A stretch of DNA of 44,616 nucleotides. Origin: a virus. Where the stretch lies: IMG/VR virus record IMGVR_UViG_3300009431_000701, positions 1 to 44,616 of that record. One strand, written 5' to 3'. Made by a program: the position numbers and the translations under genes. Shown here piece by piece: positions 29,545 through 37,029 of this stretch. Under the pieces are notes generated by a model. That model ran no database searches. It worked only from the letters and a program-made list of their open reading frames with translations, and was not told where the DNA came from. The first letter of the stretch is position 1; every line of letters begins with the position of its first letter.

Positions 29545-30651
29545 ATGTCAGAAGTTTTAGATTTCATCAATCGAGTAGTAGAGAGGACGCATCTCAAACG
29601 AGAGATGTTTGCCGACAAGAGACTCCCTTCTTCAATGCGCAATCTGCGGATTATTCCATTCTTTGGTGATGCTAAGTCAGAGTTTGTGCTCTCCACGATG
29701 CTATTGCCTCGGCTGTTTCCTAATGATTACGTGATCGTATGCTCATGGCCAGGTCATTTTGGCATCTATAGCGGCATCGGCGAATTCTGGAGCCCCCAAG
29801 ATGATACGGCGTTGGGCGATCTAGCTAGGTCTGTTTACGGGTTTGGTAACACCAAACTTAACATGTACGAACGCCTGCTCTTACGTTACTTCGATAACGT
29901 CACTGTCCCAACTGATTTTGCTTCTGACTACTATTGGAAAGGATTTACTTCAAAGTATTTCGCCGAACTGCACGATATAGAGTATGTACTGCCAGCGATT
30001 CCGTCTGTGAACATGGCGTGGACGAATATGCATCTTTCCAAGAACGTATCGGTATTCCTGACTCCTAGTAAGTTCATACATAGCTGGGAACAAGGTCGAG
30101 AGAAGCGCAGGATACTAGACGTATCATTTTGGAAAGAGATGATACAGTCCTTACTGGAAAGAGAATACCAGCCAGTTGTTGCGCAGGATTACGGGACTTA
30201 TGATCTGTCCCCAGATTTTGCTACGGATTGTTTGTTTATCTCTGAGCGGAATCTGTTGGCACTGCTAGGCGTGATGCGTGCCTGTGATTGTGTCATTGAT
30301 GTTTTCAATGGCCTTTCCCGTTATGCCATGATCGCTCGTTGTCCGTATCTAGTATGTGATGAACGTCAGAGATATTTCAACTCGGCTGATTACATACTCG
30401 ATGATTTGTGCGGAGAGGATATTCCTAACACTTACTTGTTTTCGTTTGCTCCCGCCGCAGAAAAGAGCGCTAGTTTGTTGGTAGAAGCTATTCTTAACAG
30501 GCTTACGGAGTTCATACCAACGCTTGATCGAGATGCTTGGCCTTCTACTGTGGATATCAGCAAAAGATTGTCTTACGACAAGGTGCGTAAGAGGGAGATA
30601 CAACGCATTGGGGCTCGGTTTATCACAGTACCGAAAATTGAAGAAGAATGA
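29545..30651 (+). CDS. Glycosyltransferase-like protein, paralogue of the 28070 gene (368 aa)
   Basis: The start follows GGAGAGTC. The N-terminal region (LRIIPFFGDAKSEFVLSTML, then VIVCSWPGHFGIYSGIGEFW) aligns with that of the 28070 protein: a strand, an E-containing helix, and W-G-x-x-x-Y then EFW. The C-terminal half keeps the pattern LGVMRACDCVIDVFNGLSRYAMIARCPYLVCDE, again like the last helix of GT-B enzymes. Probably a tandem duplicate that diverged. Substrate unknown. Confidence 0.5.
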   Translation: MSEVLDFINRVVERTHLKREMFADKRLPSSMRNLRIIPFFGDAKSEFVLSTMLLPRLFPNDYVIVCSWPGHFGIYSGIGEFWSPQDDTALGDLARSVYGFGNTKLNMYERLLLRYFDNVTVPTDFASDYYWKGFTSKYFAELHDIEYVLPAIPSVNMAWTNMHLSKNVSVFLTPSKFIHSWEQGREKRRILDVSFWKEMIQSLLEREYQPVVAQDYGTYDLSPDFATDCLFISERNLLALLGVMRACDCVIDVFNGLSRYAMIARCPYLVCDERQRYFNSADYILDDLCGEDIPNTYLFSFAPAAEKSASLLVEAILNRLTEFIPTLDRDAWPSTVDISKRLSYDKVRKREIQRIGARFITVPKIEEE

Positions 30652-30685
30652 TTATTGAACACTACATTATTAAGGAAATGAACAG

Positions 30686-30889
30686 ATGGCAGTAAACGTG
30701 CGAGTCGAGAATCGGCGTGGCTTTGAGCAAATGCTTAAAGCGTTTCGTAAAGCTATGACCGAGCGTGGTGTATTACATGAATTGAAGCGACATCAGTTTT
30801 ATGAGAAGCCATCGGAGAAGCGTCGTAAGAAGATACGACAAATGGAACGAGAGAAGAAAAAGGCGCTTAGCATGAAAAGGAAGCGGTGA
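30686..30889 (+). CDS. rpsU: Ribosomal protein bS21
   Basis: A 67-residue bS21 homologue. The family pattern is clear: VRVENRRGFEQMLKAFRKA, then GVLHELKRHQFYEKPSEKRR and a Lys/Arg-rich tail. In bacteria bS21 sits near the anti-Shine-Dalgarno end of 16S rRNA and helps initiation. Phage copies are known in some large and marine phages and may replace host bS21 to bias translation. It starts at ATG 30686 after AAGGAAATG and precedes the ribbon-helix-helix and deformylase genes. Confidence 0.93.
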   Translation: MAVNVRVENRRGFEQMLKAFRKAMTERGVLHELKRHQFYEKPSEKRRKKIRQMEREKKKALSMKRKR

Positions 30890-30893
30890 TTTT

Positions 30894-31262
30894 ATGGGTA
30901 AAAGTACGCAGGTGTTGAGTTTGTCTGTTCCGCCGAACCTGATTACCAAAGTAGACGAAGCTAAGGAGCGAAGGGGCTATCATAACCGTTCTCGCTTGGC
31001 CTGCGAGTTGTTTGAGGATTTCTGCGCCCTTGATCTTGAGGCCCATATCGCTTTACGCCAGGCCGCAGCGCAAAGAGGGGTGCCGGTCTCGGAGCTTGTT
31101 GAGTTTTTGCTGGGCAAGTTCCCATTGAATGATACTACAGTTAAGCCTATTGTATTACGTATCCCAGTTGGTGTTGTCAATGATCGTGATCTTCTGGAAA
31201 CTTGGCTGATCCAGAAGATGGCTGTTTTGGTCAATCATTTGCACCCCAAGCAATCAGCATGA
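30894..31262 (+). CDS. Ribbon-helix-helix (CopG-like) DNA-binding protein
   Basis: The N-terminal 45 residues fit a ribbon-helix-helix fold: beta strand VLSLSVPPNLITKVDEA, then a helix with RRGYHNRSRLACELFEDF. A second similar unit may follow (ITLRQAA-like ALRQAAAQRGVPVSELVEFLL), then a strand PIVLRIPVG. Likely a transcription regulator. Lies between bS21 and deformylase and overlaps the latter's start by four bases (ATGA), so it may control this translation-related cluster. Confidence 0.65.
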   Translation: MGKSTQVLSLSVPPNLITKVDEAKERRGYHNRSRLACELFEDFCALDLEAHIALRQAAAQRGVPVSELVEFLLGKFPLNDTTVKPIVLRIPVGVVNDRDLLETWLIQKMAVLVNHLHPKQSA

Positions 31263-31729
31263 ACATCGTAGCCGTCGGGAAAATTCCTGAAGCAGAAGCG
31301 GTGCCTACGGAGGGCGTGGCGGACGTATTCAAAGTCTGTAAGCAAATGGAGGTCATTTGCGATCAGCATAACGGGATTGGGCTATCTGCGGTTCAAATTG
31401 GTATTGGCTGGAAACTGTTTATCGTTAAGTTCGAGGGTCATGGGTATCGCTACTTCATAGATTGTGAGTATGAGCCCCTCACGGAAGATAAGAAAAAGCA
31501 TGTTGAGGGGTGCTTGTCGCTGCCTGGTGAATCTTACGTCGTATCTCGTTGGGAGAAAGTTAAAGTCACTGGCCAAGAACTCGTCGTGGAGGATAGCGAG
31601 CCGAAACTTGTCGCTTACGAGTCTGAATTGAATGGACTGGCGGCTATTGTGTTTCAGCACGAGGCCGACCACGCACGAGGAGTCCTGATTCGTGACATAG
31701 GCGAAGAAGTGAGCTTGCAGCCAGTTTGA
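31259..31729 (+). CDS. def: Peptide deformylase
   Basis: A 156-residue deformylase with all three motifs: GIGLSAVQ (residues 39-46), EGCLS (83-87, Cys85 binds metal) and HEADH (134-138, both His bind metal and Glu135 is the catalyst). It removes the formyl group from new proteins. ATG 31259 overlaps the previous TGA; the frame is open upstream to TTG 31202 but that would add residues without similarity. The C-terminal helix of bacterial enzymes is short, as in phage deformylases. Expected to be active. Confidence 0.95.
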   Translation: MNIVAVGKIPEAEAVPTEGVADVFKVCKQMEVICDQHNGIGLSAVQIGIGWKLFIVKFEGHGYRYFIDCEYEPLTEDKKKHVEGCLSLPGESYVVSRWEKVKVTGQELVVEDSEPKLVAYESELNGLAAIVFQHEADHARGVLIRDIGEEVSLQPV

Positions 31730-31771
31730 TACGGTAGACCACCATCACCCTAAACTAGGCGGAGGTAAACC

Positions 31772-32053
31772 ATGCCACTTTCAGAAAACCATCTACAACA
31801 CCGGTGTTTGGCACGTCAGGGTCACAGGGAATGTCGCTACCTGAAACACACTGGTTGGAAAAAAGGCGAGTGCCAGAAACTGCTCAGTGGTATCAAGCGA
31901 GCGGTTGATAGGGATGTTGCGAAGCATCTCGCCGAACTCAAAAAGGCAGGGCGTGATCCGTCGCAGCACTGGAAATCCGTTGGTGACGGCGGCACGTGCC
32001 CCGGTTACTTGTACCTTCCCACTGTCCTTCAGGGCTATGATAAGAAGAGCTAG
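31772..32053 (+). CDS. Small unknown protein with four cysteines (93 aa)
   Basis: ATG 31772 follows GGCGGAGGTAAAC. Basic protein with CLARQGHRECRYLKH, CQKL and TCPGYLYLP, possibly one metal site. Central helix is Lys/Ala-rich. No family recognised. Confidence 0.65.
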   Translation: MPLSENHLQHRCLARQGHRECRYLKHTGWKKGECQKLLSGIKRAVDRDVAKHLAELKKAGRDPSQHWKSVGDGGTCPGYLYLPTVLQGYDKKS

Positions 32054-32061
32054 GAGAAGTT

Positions 32062-32301
32062 ATGTCTGTCAATCCAGAACTTATTGAGCGAGACCCCGAT
32101 CTCGCAGAGGTGATTCAACAACTACTTCGGTTCGACCGCTCGTTCAACTTGGGTGACGTACCTGACCAGGCAACATTCGCCGAGGCGGTGCAGGAGTTGG
32201 GACGCCATACCGCACTTAACAGCAGCACAGGGCGCATCTCCATCGATCACGGGCCAATGGGTATCACGGGGGTCAGAATCCAAGTGACGCCTCACGGCTG
32301 A
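32062..32301 (+). CDS. Small unknown protein (79 aa)
   Basis: ATG 32062 follows TAGGAGAAG. Helical N-terminal part (ELIERDPDLAEVIQQLLRF) and beta-rich C-terminal part (GRISIDHGPMGITGVRIQV). No family recognised. Last gene of the bS21-deformylase cluster. Confidence 0.65.
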   Translation: MSVNPELIERDPDLAEVIQQLLRFDRSFNLGDVPDQATFAEAVQELGRHTALNSSTGRISIDHGPMGITGVRIQVTPHG

Positions 32302-32337
32302 AAACTCAAACGTTGTGGTGTCTGCCTTTCCGCTAGT

Positions 32338-32375
32338 AAAAACCCCCTCCCACCGCAATGCGGTGGGAGGGGGTT
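32338..32375 (-). terminator. Intrinsic terminator for the - strand lipoprotein gene
   Basis: A perfect 17-bp stem around one base (AACCCCCTCCCACCGCA and complement). On the - strand it is followed by TTTTT; on the + strand no T-run follows. It therefore ends the - strand transcript, and may slow + strand read-through from 32301. Confidence 0.85.
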
Positions 32376-32400
32376 GGGTGTGCCATGATGATCGTATCTC

Positions 32401-32853
32401 TTAGTCGATCATCTTGAATATGGTCTTTTCTACACCAGTGTTCCACGCAGCCGCCATTACTTGTTCTTTCAACTCCCAGTCTTCATAGGCTCGGATTTGA
32501 TCGGCGAGTATTGTGGCGACCTTCTTGTTTTTGGCGGAACTGTACATGTAAAACAGCAGCATACCAATAGTGACAAGGGCGAATACGGTGATGATGATGC
32601 CGTCCGCCTGTACGTTGAACCATCCCTGCTGCACTTCATTATTTTCGCCTTGTATCTCCAAAGCGTTTTGCAGGCGTCCTAGTTCGAGTTTGATGGCGTT
32701 TTGATTGCTCTCAATAGTTGATTGATTGCCTTCAATGTCCTCAAGTCTTTGGTCTAGGATTGGTGAGAGATTGTCATTAGGCGACAGGTTGTTACATCCC
32801 GACATTGCTCCAAATGCCAATACGATAGTTGCTATCATGGCAAAGCGGAACAT
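32401..32853 (-). CDS. Lipoprotein with C-terminal-half membrane segment, candidate unimolecular spanin
   Basis: Start ATG at 32853 is set by AAGGAGGTAATA directly upstream; the longer open frame has no ribosome site. The 150-residue protein begins with a lipoprotein signal (FRFAMIATIVLAFGAMSGC, lipidated Cys20), continues with a polar helical stretch rich in Gln, Asn and Glu (about 30-75), then one transmembrane helix (about 86-104) and a 46-residue tail. A lipid anchor in the outer membrane plus a helix in the inner membrane is the layout of u-spanins such as T1 gp11, which fuse the two membranes at lysis. The tail is longer than usual. No endolysin or holin lies next to it. It has its own terminator. 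Confidence 0.6.
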   Translation of the reverse strand: MFRFAMIATIVLAFGAMSGCNNLSPNDNLSPILDQRLEDIEGNQSTIESNQNAIKLELGRLQNALEIQGENNEVQQGWFNVQADGIIITVFALVTIGMLLFYMYSSAKNKKVATILADQIRAYEDWELKEQVMAAAWNTGVEKTIFKMID

Positions 32854-32890
32854 TATTACCTCCTTGGTTAACTCTTCTCGTAAATATGTA

Positions 32891-32919
32891 TTGACCTGGT
32901 AGCTAGATTTCGTTTCAAT
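32891..32919 (+). promoter_or_regulatory. Promoter before the 32954 gene
   Basis: TTGACC (32891-32896) and TTCAAT (32914-32919) with 17-base spacing in the 100-base gap between divergent genes. Start of transcription would be near 32926, giving a short leader with the GAGGG ribosome site. Confidence 0.4.
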
Positions 32920-32953
32920 GCGATAGTCGTTACGTTTACATGAGGGTTTCCCA

Positions 32954-33520
32954 ATGTTAGTTGACAAAGATTCGGTTGAGCGGGAGGCTCTATCTTCACT
33001 GGGTTTTGAATCTGAAGATTTTGAGTTTCATCCGGTGGGTCAAGATGGGTTTATGGATGAAACTGACGAACCGGGCGCTGGTCGTGTATTGGTGGGCGAT
33101 GCGAACAATGAGAATAGTGCGTGGCTGGATGGTTTGTTATTAGGTACGCCGGATCATCGTGTTAAGGATGATTGGGTCACTGATGAGGATGATCCGGTAC
33201 CTCCACCAGCTACACCGGATGAGGCAAAACGGTTTCTTCGTATGTTCTTCGTAGACAGGTCTATGCATTATGGTGGGCCGATCCCAGAACGGGAATTGTT
33301 GATTCCTCGTCATATAGAGATGGTGTTGCGATTAGAACTTAGCGATTGCATTGATATCTTCTATGCTTCGCTAGGTGAGCATGGTATCAAGGAACAACGA
33401 ACTCGGATTGAGTTGTTTTTTGCTTTGCAGAAAGAGTCGCATCGTATAGGGGTTCCTCGGCATCGTTCAGGTGGTTTATTACTGGTATGGTTACGGCTAT
33501 GTCGTGGTTGGGAGGTTTGA
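32954..33520 (+). CDS. Unknown protein (188 aa)
   Basis: ATG 32954 follows GAGGGTTTC. N-terminal 85 residues are acidic and probably flexible (DFEFHPVGQDGFMDETDE, DDWVTDEDDPVPPPATP); the rest is helical with aromatic residues (RFLRMFFVDRSMHYGG, RIELFFALQKESHR). No family recognised. Confidence 0.65.
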   Translation: MLVDKDSVEREALSSLGFESEDFEFHPVGQDGFMDETDEPGAGRVLVGDANNENSAWLDGLLLGTPDHRVKDDWVTDEDDPVPPPATPDEAKRFLRMFFVDRSMHYGGPIPERELLIPRHIEMVLRLELSDCIDIFYASLGEHGIKEQRTRIELFFALQKESHRIGVPRHRSGGLLLVWLRLCRGWEV

Positions 33521-33542
33521 GTATTTCGTACTCCAATAGGGT

Positions 33543-33935
33543 ATGGATTTACTCTTGATTGCTGGCGATTTCTTCTTTGATGATGTGGTGCCCAAGGACC
33601 AGCGGTGGTTGTTCAAATACTTCAAGACGAGCCTACAGCGCCGGTTTTTAGCATATTATTTTCAGTTTGCTGCTTTGCGAAATTACCGTGGTCGCTTCTA
33701 TCCTAATTTCATCAATCATACTGGCGTGTACTGTACGAAGAGGGCGATGTACAAGTGGCTGAGAAAACTCAAGTGCTTGTTGTCTTTATCTCAAGAGGCT
33801 GCGGGGCGGTTTGACTTAGAGATGTTGGAGAAAGTCAAATCGGGCAAGTATCGGTTTAGCCATGCCAACCAATCCAAGGATGATTCTGATATCGGGGGCA
33901 CCGTGCAGCGGCAAGACGACATATGCGCTATCTAA
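33543..33935 (+). CDS. Unknown basic protein (130 aa)
   Basis: ATG 33543 has no clear ribosome site. Aromatic and basic N-terminal two thirds (RWLFKYFKTSLQRRFLAYYF, MYKWLRKLKC). The last 74 bases overlap the start of the kinase gene in another frame, and the tail (SKDDSDIGGTVQRQ) is low in structure, so the true end relation of the two genes is uncertain. No family recognised. Confidence 0.5.
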   Translation: MDLLLIAGDFFFDDVVPKDQRWLFKYFKTSLQRRFLAYYFQFAALRNYRGRFYPNFINHTGVYCTKRAMYKWLRKLKCLLSLSQEAAGRFDLEMLEKVKSGKYRFSHANQSKDDSDIGGTVQRQDDICAI

Positions 33936-34872
33936 TCGTTTTGCTGGTTTCGAGTACCTATCTCCTACGAAGTTTCTTAATCTCGCCGAAATTCGCACCG
34001 AGTTGTCCCGCCTGATTTACCGCAAAAACAACATCATCATTGACGACTGTAATTTAACGAGGGCTGAGAGGTCGTTTTATCTGGGCGTTCTCCGTGGCTA
34101 CAAGAAGGCCATTAAGCAAGCTCCAGAGTATGTTGTGGAGTGTCATTGCCTGGACACCCGCATCGGAGACGTACGCAAGAACGCTGAAGCAAGAATGGCT
34201 CTCGGTGGTGATCGTTTGAACAAGACGGATTTTGTCAAGCGCTGGCGGATGAGAGAGGCACCGAGTTACGAAGAGGGCTTTGCGGTTATTGTGGAGATTC
34301 CCTTTGAACGAGACGAAGGCAATACGTACGTGCGCCCGGCCATTTTCTTTTCACTTCCTGCTGTGGTGTTTTCAGTCCGCAATCACATGGTGCCGATAAA
34401 ACCGGAAGATGTACGGATTTTTCCTGATGTGGATAGGGTTTTTGCCCGATACTATGAAGAAGGCTATTTGTTCATTGGAGTGGCGAATCTCCCGTTGATA
34501 GGATCAAAGCAGGTTAGAGAGCAGACGGCGCAAGAATGTATTATCGAAGTCATTAAACGGCTCACGCCACCTATCGACGACGTATTTTATAGTCCTCATC
34601 GACTGGCCGATAAACACGAGAGCAGTCTACCGAATCCGTACTTCGCTTTTCGGGCGAGGGAAGAGCATAGGCTCTGTTTGCTCAAATCGGTGATGGTGGG
34701 TTGCACTTCGACGGATCGAGAGTTTGCTAAGAACGCTGGGATAGGTCGGTTTCTTGATCGTAAGACCTTCTTTAAGGACGGCAAGCCCAGGGTGAAGTCG
34801 GTTGAGCCGAAAGAGAGGTGGTCAAGGCAATGTGTAACGATCACTAGGGAGAAATTCCATGAACAAGGTTAA
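33862..34872 (+). CDS. Polynucleotide-kinase-like P-loop protein fused to a degenerate HAD domain
   Basis: The N-terminal domain is a P-loop kinase of the T4 Pnkp type: GAPCSGKTT (residues 12-20), then IIIDDCNLTRAERS, and HCLDTRIGDVRKNAEAR. The C-terminal domain (about 155-320) follows the HisB/PNKP-type HAD phosphatase layout (strand, long helix, GYLFIGVANLPLIG where active enzymes have TNQxGI, and STDREFAKNAGIGRF), but the nucleophile motif DxDGT is replaced by FSLPAV and the later acidic motif reads VGCTSTD. So 5'-kinase activity is plausible but 3'-phosphatase is not. ATG 33880 is an alternative start. Phage end-healing kinases counter host nucleases that cut tRNA. Confidence 0.75.
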   Translation: MPTNPRMILISGAPCSGKTTYALSNRFAGFEYLSPTKFLNLAEIRTELSRLIYRKNNIIIDDCNLTRAERSFYLGVLRGYKKAIKQAPEYVVECHCLDTRIGDVRKNAEARMALGGDRLNKTDFVKRWRMREAPSYEEGFAVIVEIPFERDEGNTYVRPAIFFSLPAVVFSVRNHMVPIKPEDVRIFPDVDRVFARYYEEGYLFIGVANLPLIGSKQVREQTAQECIIEVIKRLTPPIDDVFYSPHRLADKHESSLPNPYFAFRAREEHRLCLLKSVMVGCTSTDREFAKNAGIGRFLDRKTFFKDGKPRVKSVEPKERWSRQCVTITREKFHEQG

Positions 34873-35605
34873 GATTCACGAAAACGACGTGTTGTGGAAG
34901 TACTACAAGTACTCCTATGAAGTCGAGAAAATGTCCGTATGTCCGCCTACAAATTTCTGTAGGTACTTTTGGGCTTCCATGTACGGGATGCTGGCGTTCT
35001 TTTGGACCAAGGTACACTTGCACTTTGTCTGGCTTACGATGGCTCTCGTGTGGGTGGCTTTCTTTGGGCTCTGTGGGATAATGGGGCAGATTTTCCCAAA
35101 CGGTTCGGTGGAAGGAGTTCTTGCCACAATAGCGATGTTCGCTACGGCTTTCTACTTCTGTGGGGTTTTGGTGGCGACGGTCGTTAGCGGCGTGTCCACT
35201 TACAGTCGGGTAGGTGCTACCGGAAAGAAAGTTGCGCACGCCTTGGGCTTCATGGCTCTGGGTATTTTCCTTTGGCTTGTTGGGCCGAAGCTCTGGGCAG
35301 AATTGAATGGCCTGTTTCTCGCAGAGGGTCTCGGGGGCGTGCTTTGGCTGTTGATGCAAACTATTGGGGTTTTGATCTTGGTGGTAGTGGCGGCAATAGC
35401 CTTCATCTTCGTTGTCGTTGGGTTGATGTGGCTGATCGTCACCTATATTTGCCAGCCGATGGCCGGTTGGCGGTTTCTTCAGCAGATCGGCACGATGTTG
35501 GTGGCAATGAAGAAAAGAGTCTGCCCGTTGGTCGAAGCACCCGATTCGTTCTTGGCCGAAGCTAAAGCGGCGGTTGAGAAGGAAGAGGCTGATGGCGACG
35601 GCTAA
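34859..35605 (+). CDS. Multi-pass membrane protein (248 aa)
   Basis: ATG 34859 overlaps the previous gene and follows AGGGAGAAATTCC. Four to five hydrophobic helices can be seen: about 42-60 (aromatic rich), 59-78, 88-112, 126-143 and 160-195 (VLILVVVAAIAFIFVVVG). The N-terminus is polar and the C-terminus is a charged helix (EAKAAVEKEEADGDG). No family recognised. Its transcription may end at the hairpin at 35726-35770. Confidence 0.7.
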   Translation: MNKVKIHENDVLWKYYKYSYEVEKMSVCPPTNFCRYFWASMYGMLAFFWTKVHLHFVWLTMALVWVAFFGLCGIMGQIFPNGSVEGVLATIAMFATAFYFCGVLVATVVSGVSTYSRVGATGKKVAHALGFMALGIFLWLVGPKLWAELNGLFLAEGLGGVLWLLMQTIGVLILVVVAAIAFIFVVVGLMWLIVTYICQPMAGWRFLQQIGTMLVAMKKRVCPLVEAPDSFLAEAKAAVEKEEADGDG

Positions 35606-36075
35606 AGCAGAATGGCGTCTTCCTCGACCGTGGCACCACGGTAGATGACCATACCATCGATCTTTTTCAAGACGAACAAGTAATCATAGTGGTAGTCATA
35701 GTGGTCGTTGGCAACGTACTCGCAGAACGCATCATCCTCCTCTTCTTCGGAGGATGATGCGTTTGTTTTTCTGTAGCTGCTTGATGATTCGCCGCCTGTA
35801 AGTTCTATTTCTTCGAGGAAGCTCTTATCATCATCGAGGTACTTACCGTTGTCTTCATCATACACTTCGCAGATTGCAAATTTCAGATCGCCACCCATAT
35901 CTGAAGCGATGAGATGATGTTCGTTCAACTCTAGGATGATAACTTGCTGTCCCTCGAATAGGAAGTTCCTAGTGCCGTATATTGTGAAGTCCTCTAAACT
36001 GGTGAGTTGTTTAGAGAACTCATTGTCAATTGTGAGCATTTCGCCTGGCTGTAGTTCTTCTAGTCGTTCGATCAT
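35602..36075 (-). CDS. Unknown acidic protein on the - strand (157 aa)
   Basis: Reads leftward from ATG at 36075 to the TAA overlapping the end of the 34859 gene by four bases. N-terminal half is a probable beta barrel (FTIYGTRNFLFEGQQVIILEL, HHLIASDMGGDL); a disordered Ser/Glu stretch (ASSSEEEEDD) follows, then an aromatic stretch with repeated DYHYDY. No family recognised. Ribosome site weak. The bases coding for the Ser/Glu stretch form the + strand terminator-like hairpin. Confidence 0.65.
   Translation of the reverse strand: MIERLEELQPGEMLTIDNEFSKQLTSLEDFTIYGTRNFLFEGQQVIILELNEHHLIASDMGGDLKFAICEVYDEDNGKYLDDDKSFLEEIELTGGESSSSYRKTNASSSEEEEDDAFCEYVANDHYDYHYDYLFVLKKIDGMVIYRGATVEEDAILL
35726..35770 (+). 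terminator. Terminator-like hairpin inside the convergent gene
   Basis: AACGCATCATCCTCC (35726-35740) pairs perfectly with 35749-35763 around an 8-base loop, followed by TTTGTTTTT-like sequence on the + strand. It lies about 120 bases after the stop of the 34859 gene and would end that transcript, while also forming part of the coding region on the other strand. Confidence 0.6.
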
Positions 36076-36095
36076 TGCAGTTGCCTAGCCCCAAA

Positions 36096-36117
36096 AGTCA
36101 GGATATATATCCAGACT
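36096..36117. promoter_or_regulatory. Operator-like palindrome between divergent genes
   Basis: AGTC-A-GGATATATATCC-A-GACT, symmetrical except for one base in each arm, lies 20 bases upstream of the - strand start at 36075 and about 90 bases before the + gene at 36208. Position and symmetry suit a dimeric repressor. Confidence 0.4.
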
Positions 36118-36207
36118 TAGTAATTTGTGCGGAAATCTGCTGGCTTCTCTGAATCTTTCCGTTTGTTCTGCCGATAAGATTTGAAGGCGGCGATTTATGT
36201 ATGAAAC

Positions 36208-37023
36208 ATGCGAGTTTTGGTTGTCGCTATGAAGAAGAATGCGCCAAAGTCAGAAAACCCGTTCCACCCAGAGATTCATCTGGACGTAGAGAGTGAAGAG
36301 ATTAAGTCTTCTGGCCGTCTTGACGAGTGGCGAAAGAAACTAGTGGAGGATGCCGGGCTCCAACGAAACCGGGCTCAGATTGAAAGGGCCGCTCAACGGT
36401 ATGCAGAGAGTGCAGAGAGTGCAAAAATTGAAGTTGCCTCTACTGCCCAGACAGACGAGAATACAACAACTTCCGACACTGCCCGTTGGGGTTCGTCAAT
36501 AATTAAGGTGGCCAAGTTCAAAGTCCAACACGCTAAGCGGCCGACAAAAAAGAGGACAAAGAAACGCAAAGAGGTTTTGTCGATGTCGGATGAACATGAA
36601 CACCAAGATTGCGGGGATATCAAGTCGGCATTAGTTGTCCACTTGATTCGAGGACGCACATATCTCATTGCGGTGGTCGGGGATAGCGGCGATCCAGAAA
36701 CAGAGTCATGTTCGCAGAATACCCGACAGCGAGTTAGGTGCCATCATGGGCACGCATTTTCAGAAGGCTACACGTACGATCAAGCGTCGGACTCGTATTT
36801 GATACCTTGTATAGAGCATTTGGCTCTTGGCTTTGTCCCTGTGGCCTATGAAGTGCGGATGCCTGGCACCGGCGATTGGCATGTTCAGGTTCCTTTGCCC
36901 GAGGTTGTGGTAGAGCGGTACTTGACTGGTTTGCAGAAAAGCAAGATTGGTGATTTGCAGGGCAGGTACAGCCATTCCAGGTATGTCGTTCAGATCATGC
37001 AAATGTCTGGCTGTGAGGTATGA
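36208..37023 (+). CDS. Unknown protein (271 aa) with basic linker
   Basis: ATG 36208 has TATGTA 6 bases upstream and no ribosome site; ATG 36229 is an alternative. Charged helical N-terminal third, then a strongly basic stretch (HAKRPTKKRTKKRKEVL), then a domain with several Cys and His (CRHHGHAFSEGY-like RVRCHHGHAFSEGYTY, and IPCIEHLALGF) that could bind metal. No family recognised. Confidence 0.65.
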   Translation: MRVLVVAMKKNAPKSENPFHPEIHLDVESEEIKSSGRLDEWRKKLVEDAGLQRNRAQIERAAQRYAESAESAKIEVASTAQTDENTTTSDTARWGSSIIKVAKFKVQHAKRPTKKRTKKRKEVLSMSDEHEHQDCGDIKSALVVHLIRGRTYLIAVVGDSGDPETESCSQNTRQRVRCHHGHAFSEGYTYDQASDSYLIPCIEHLALGFVPVAYEVRMPGTGDWHVQVPLPEVVVERYLTGLQKSKIGDLQGRYSHSRYVVQIMQMSGCEV

Positions 37024-37029
37024 GTAACT

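Noticed and set aside
30686-31729. Bacterial chromosome fragment (bS21 and deformylase as housekeeping genes)
   Set aside because: The neighbours are small unknown genes, homing elements and dead enzymes, and the usual bacterial contexts (dnaG/rpoD by rpsU, fmt by def, rpmI/rplT by infC) are missing. Not formally excluded without capsid or terminase genes in view.
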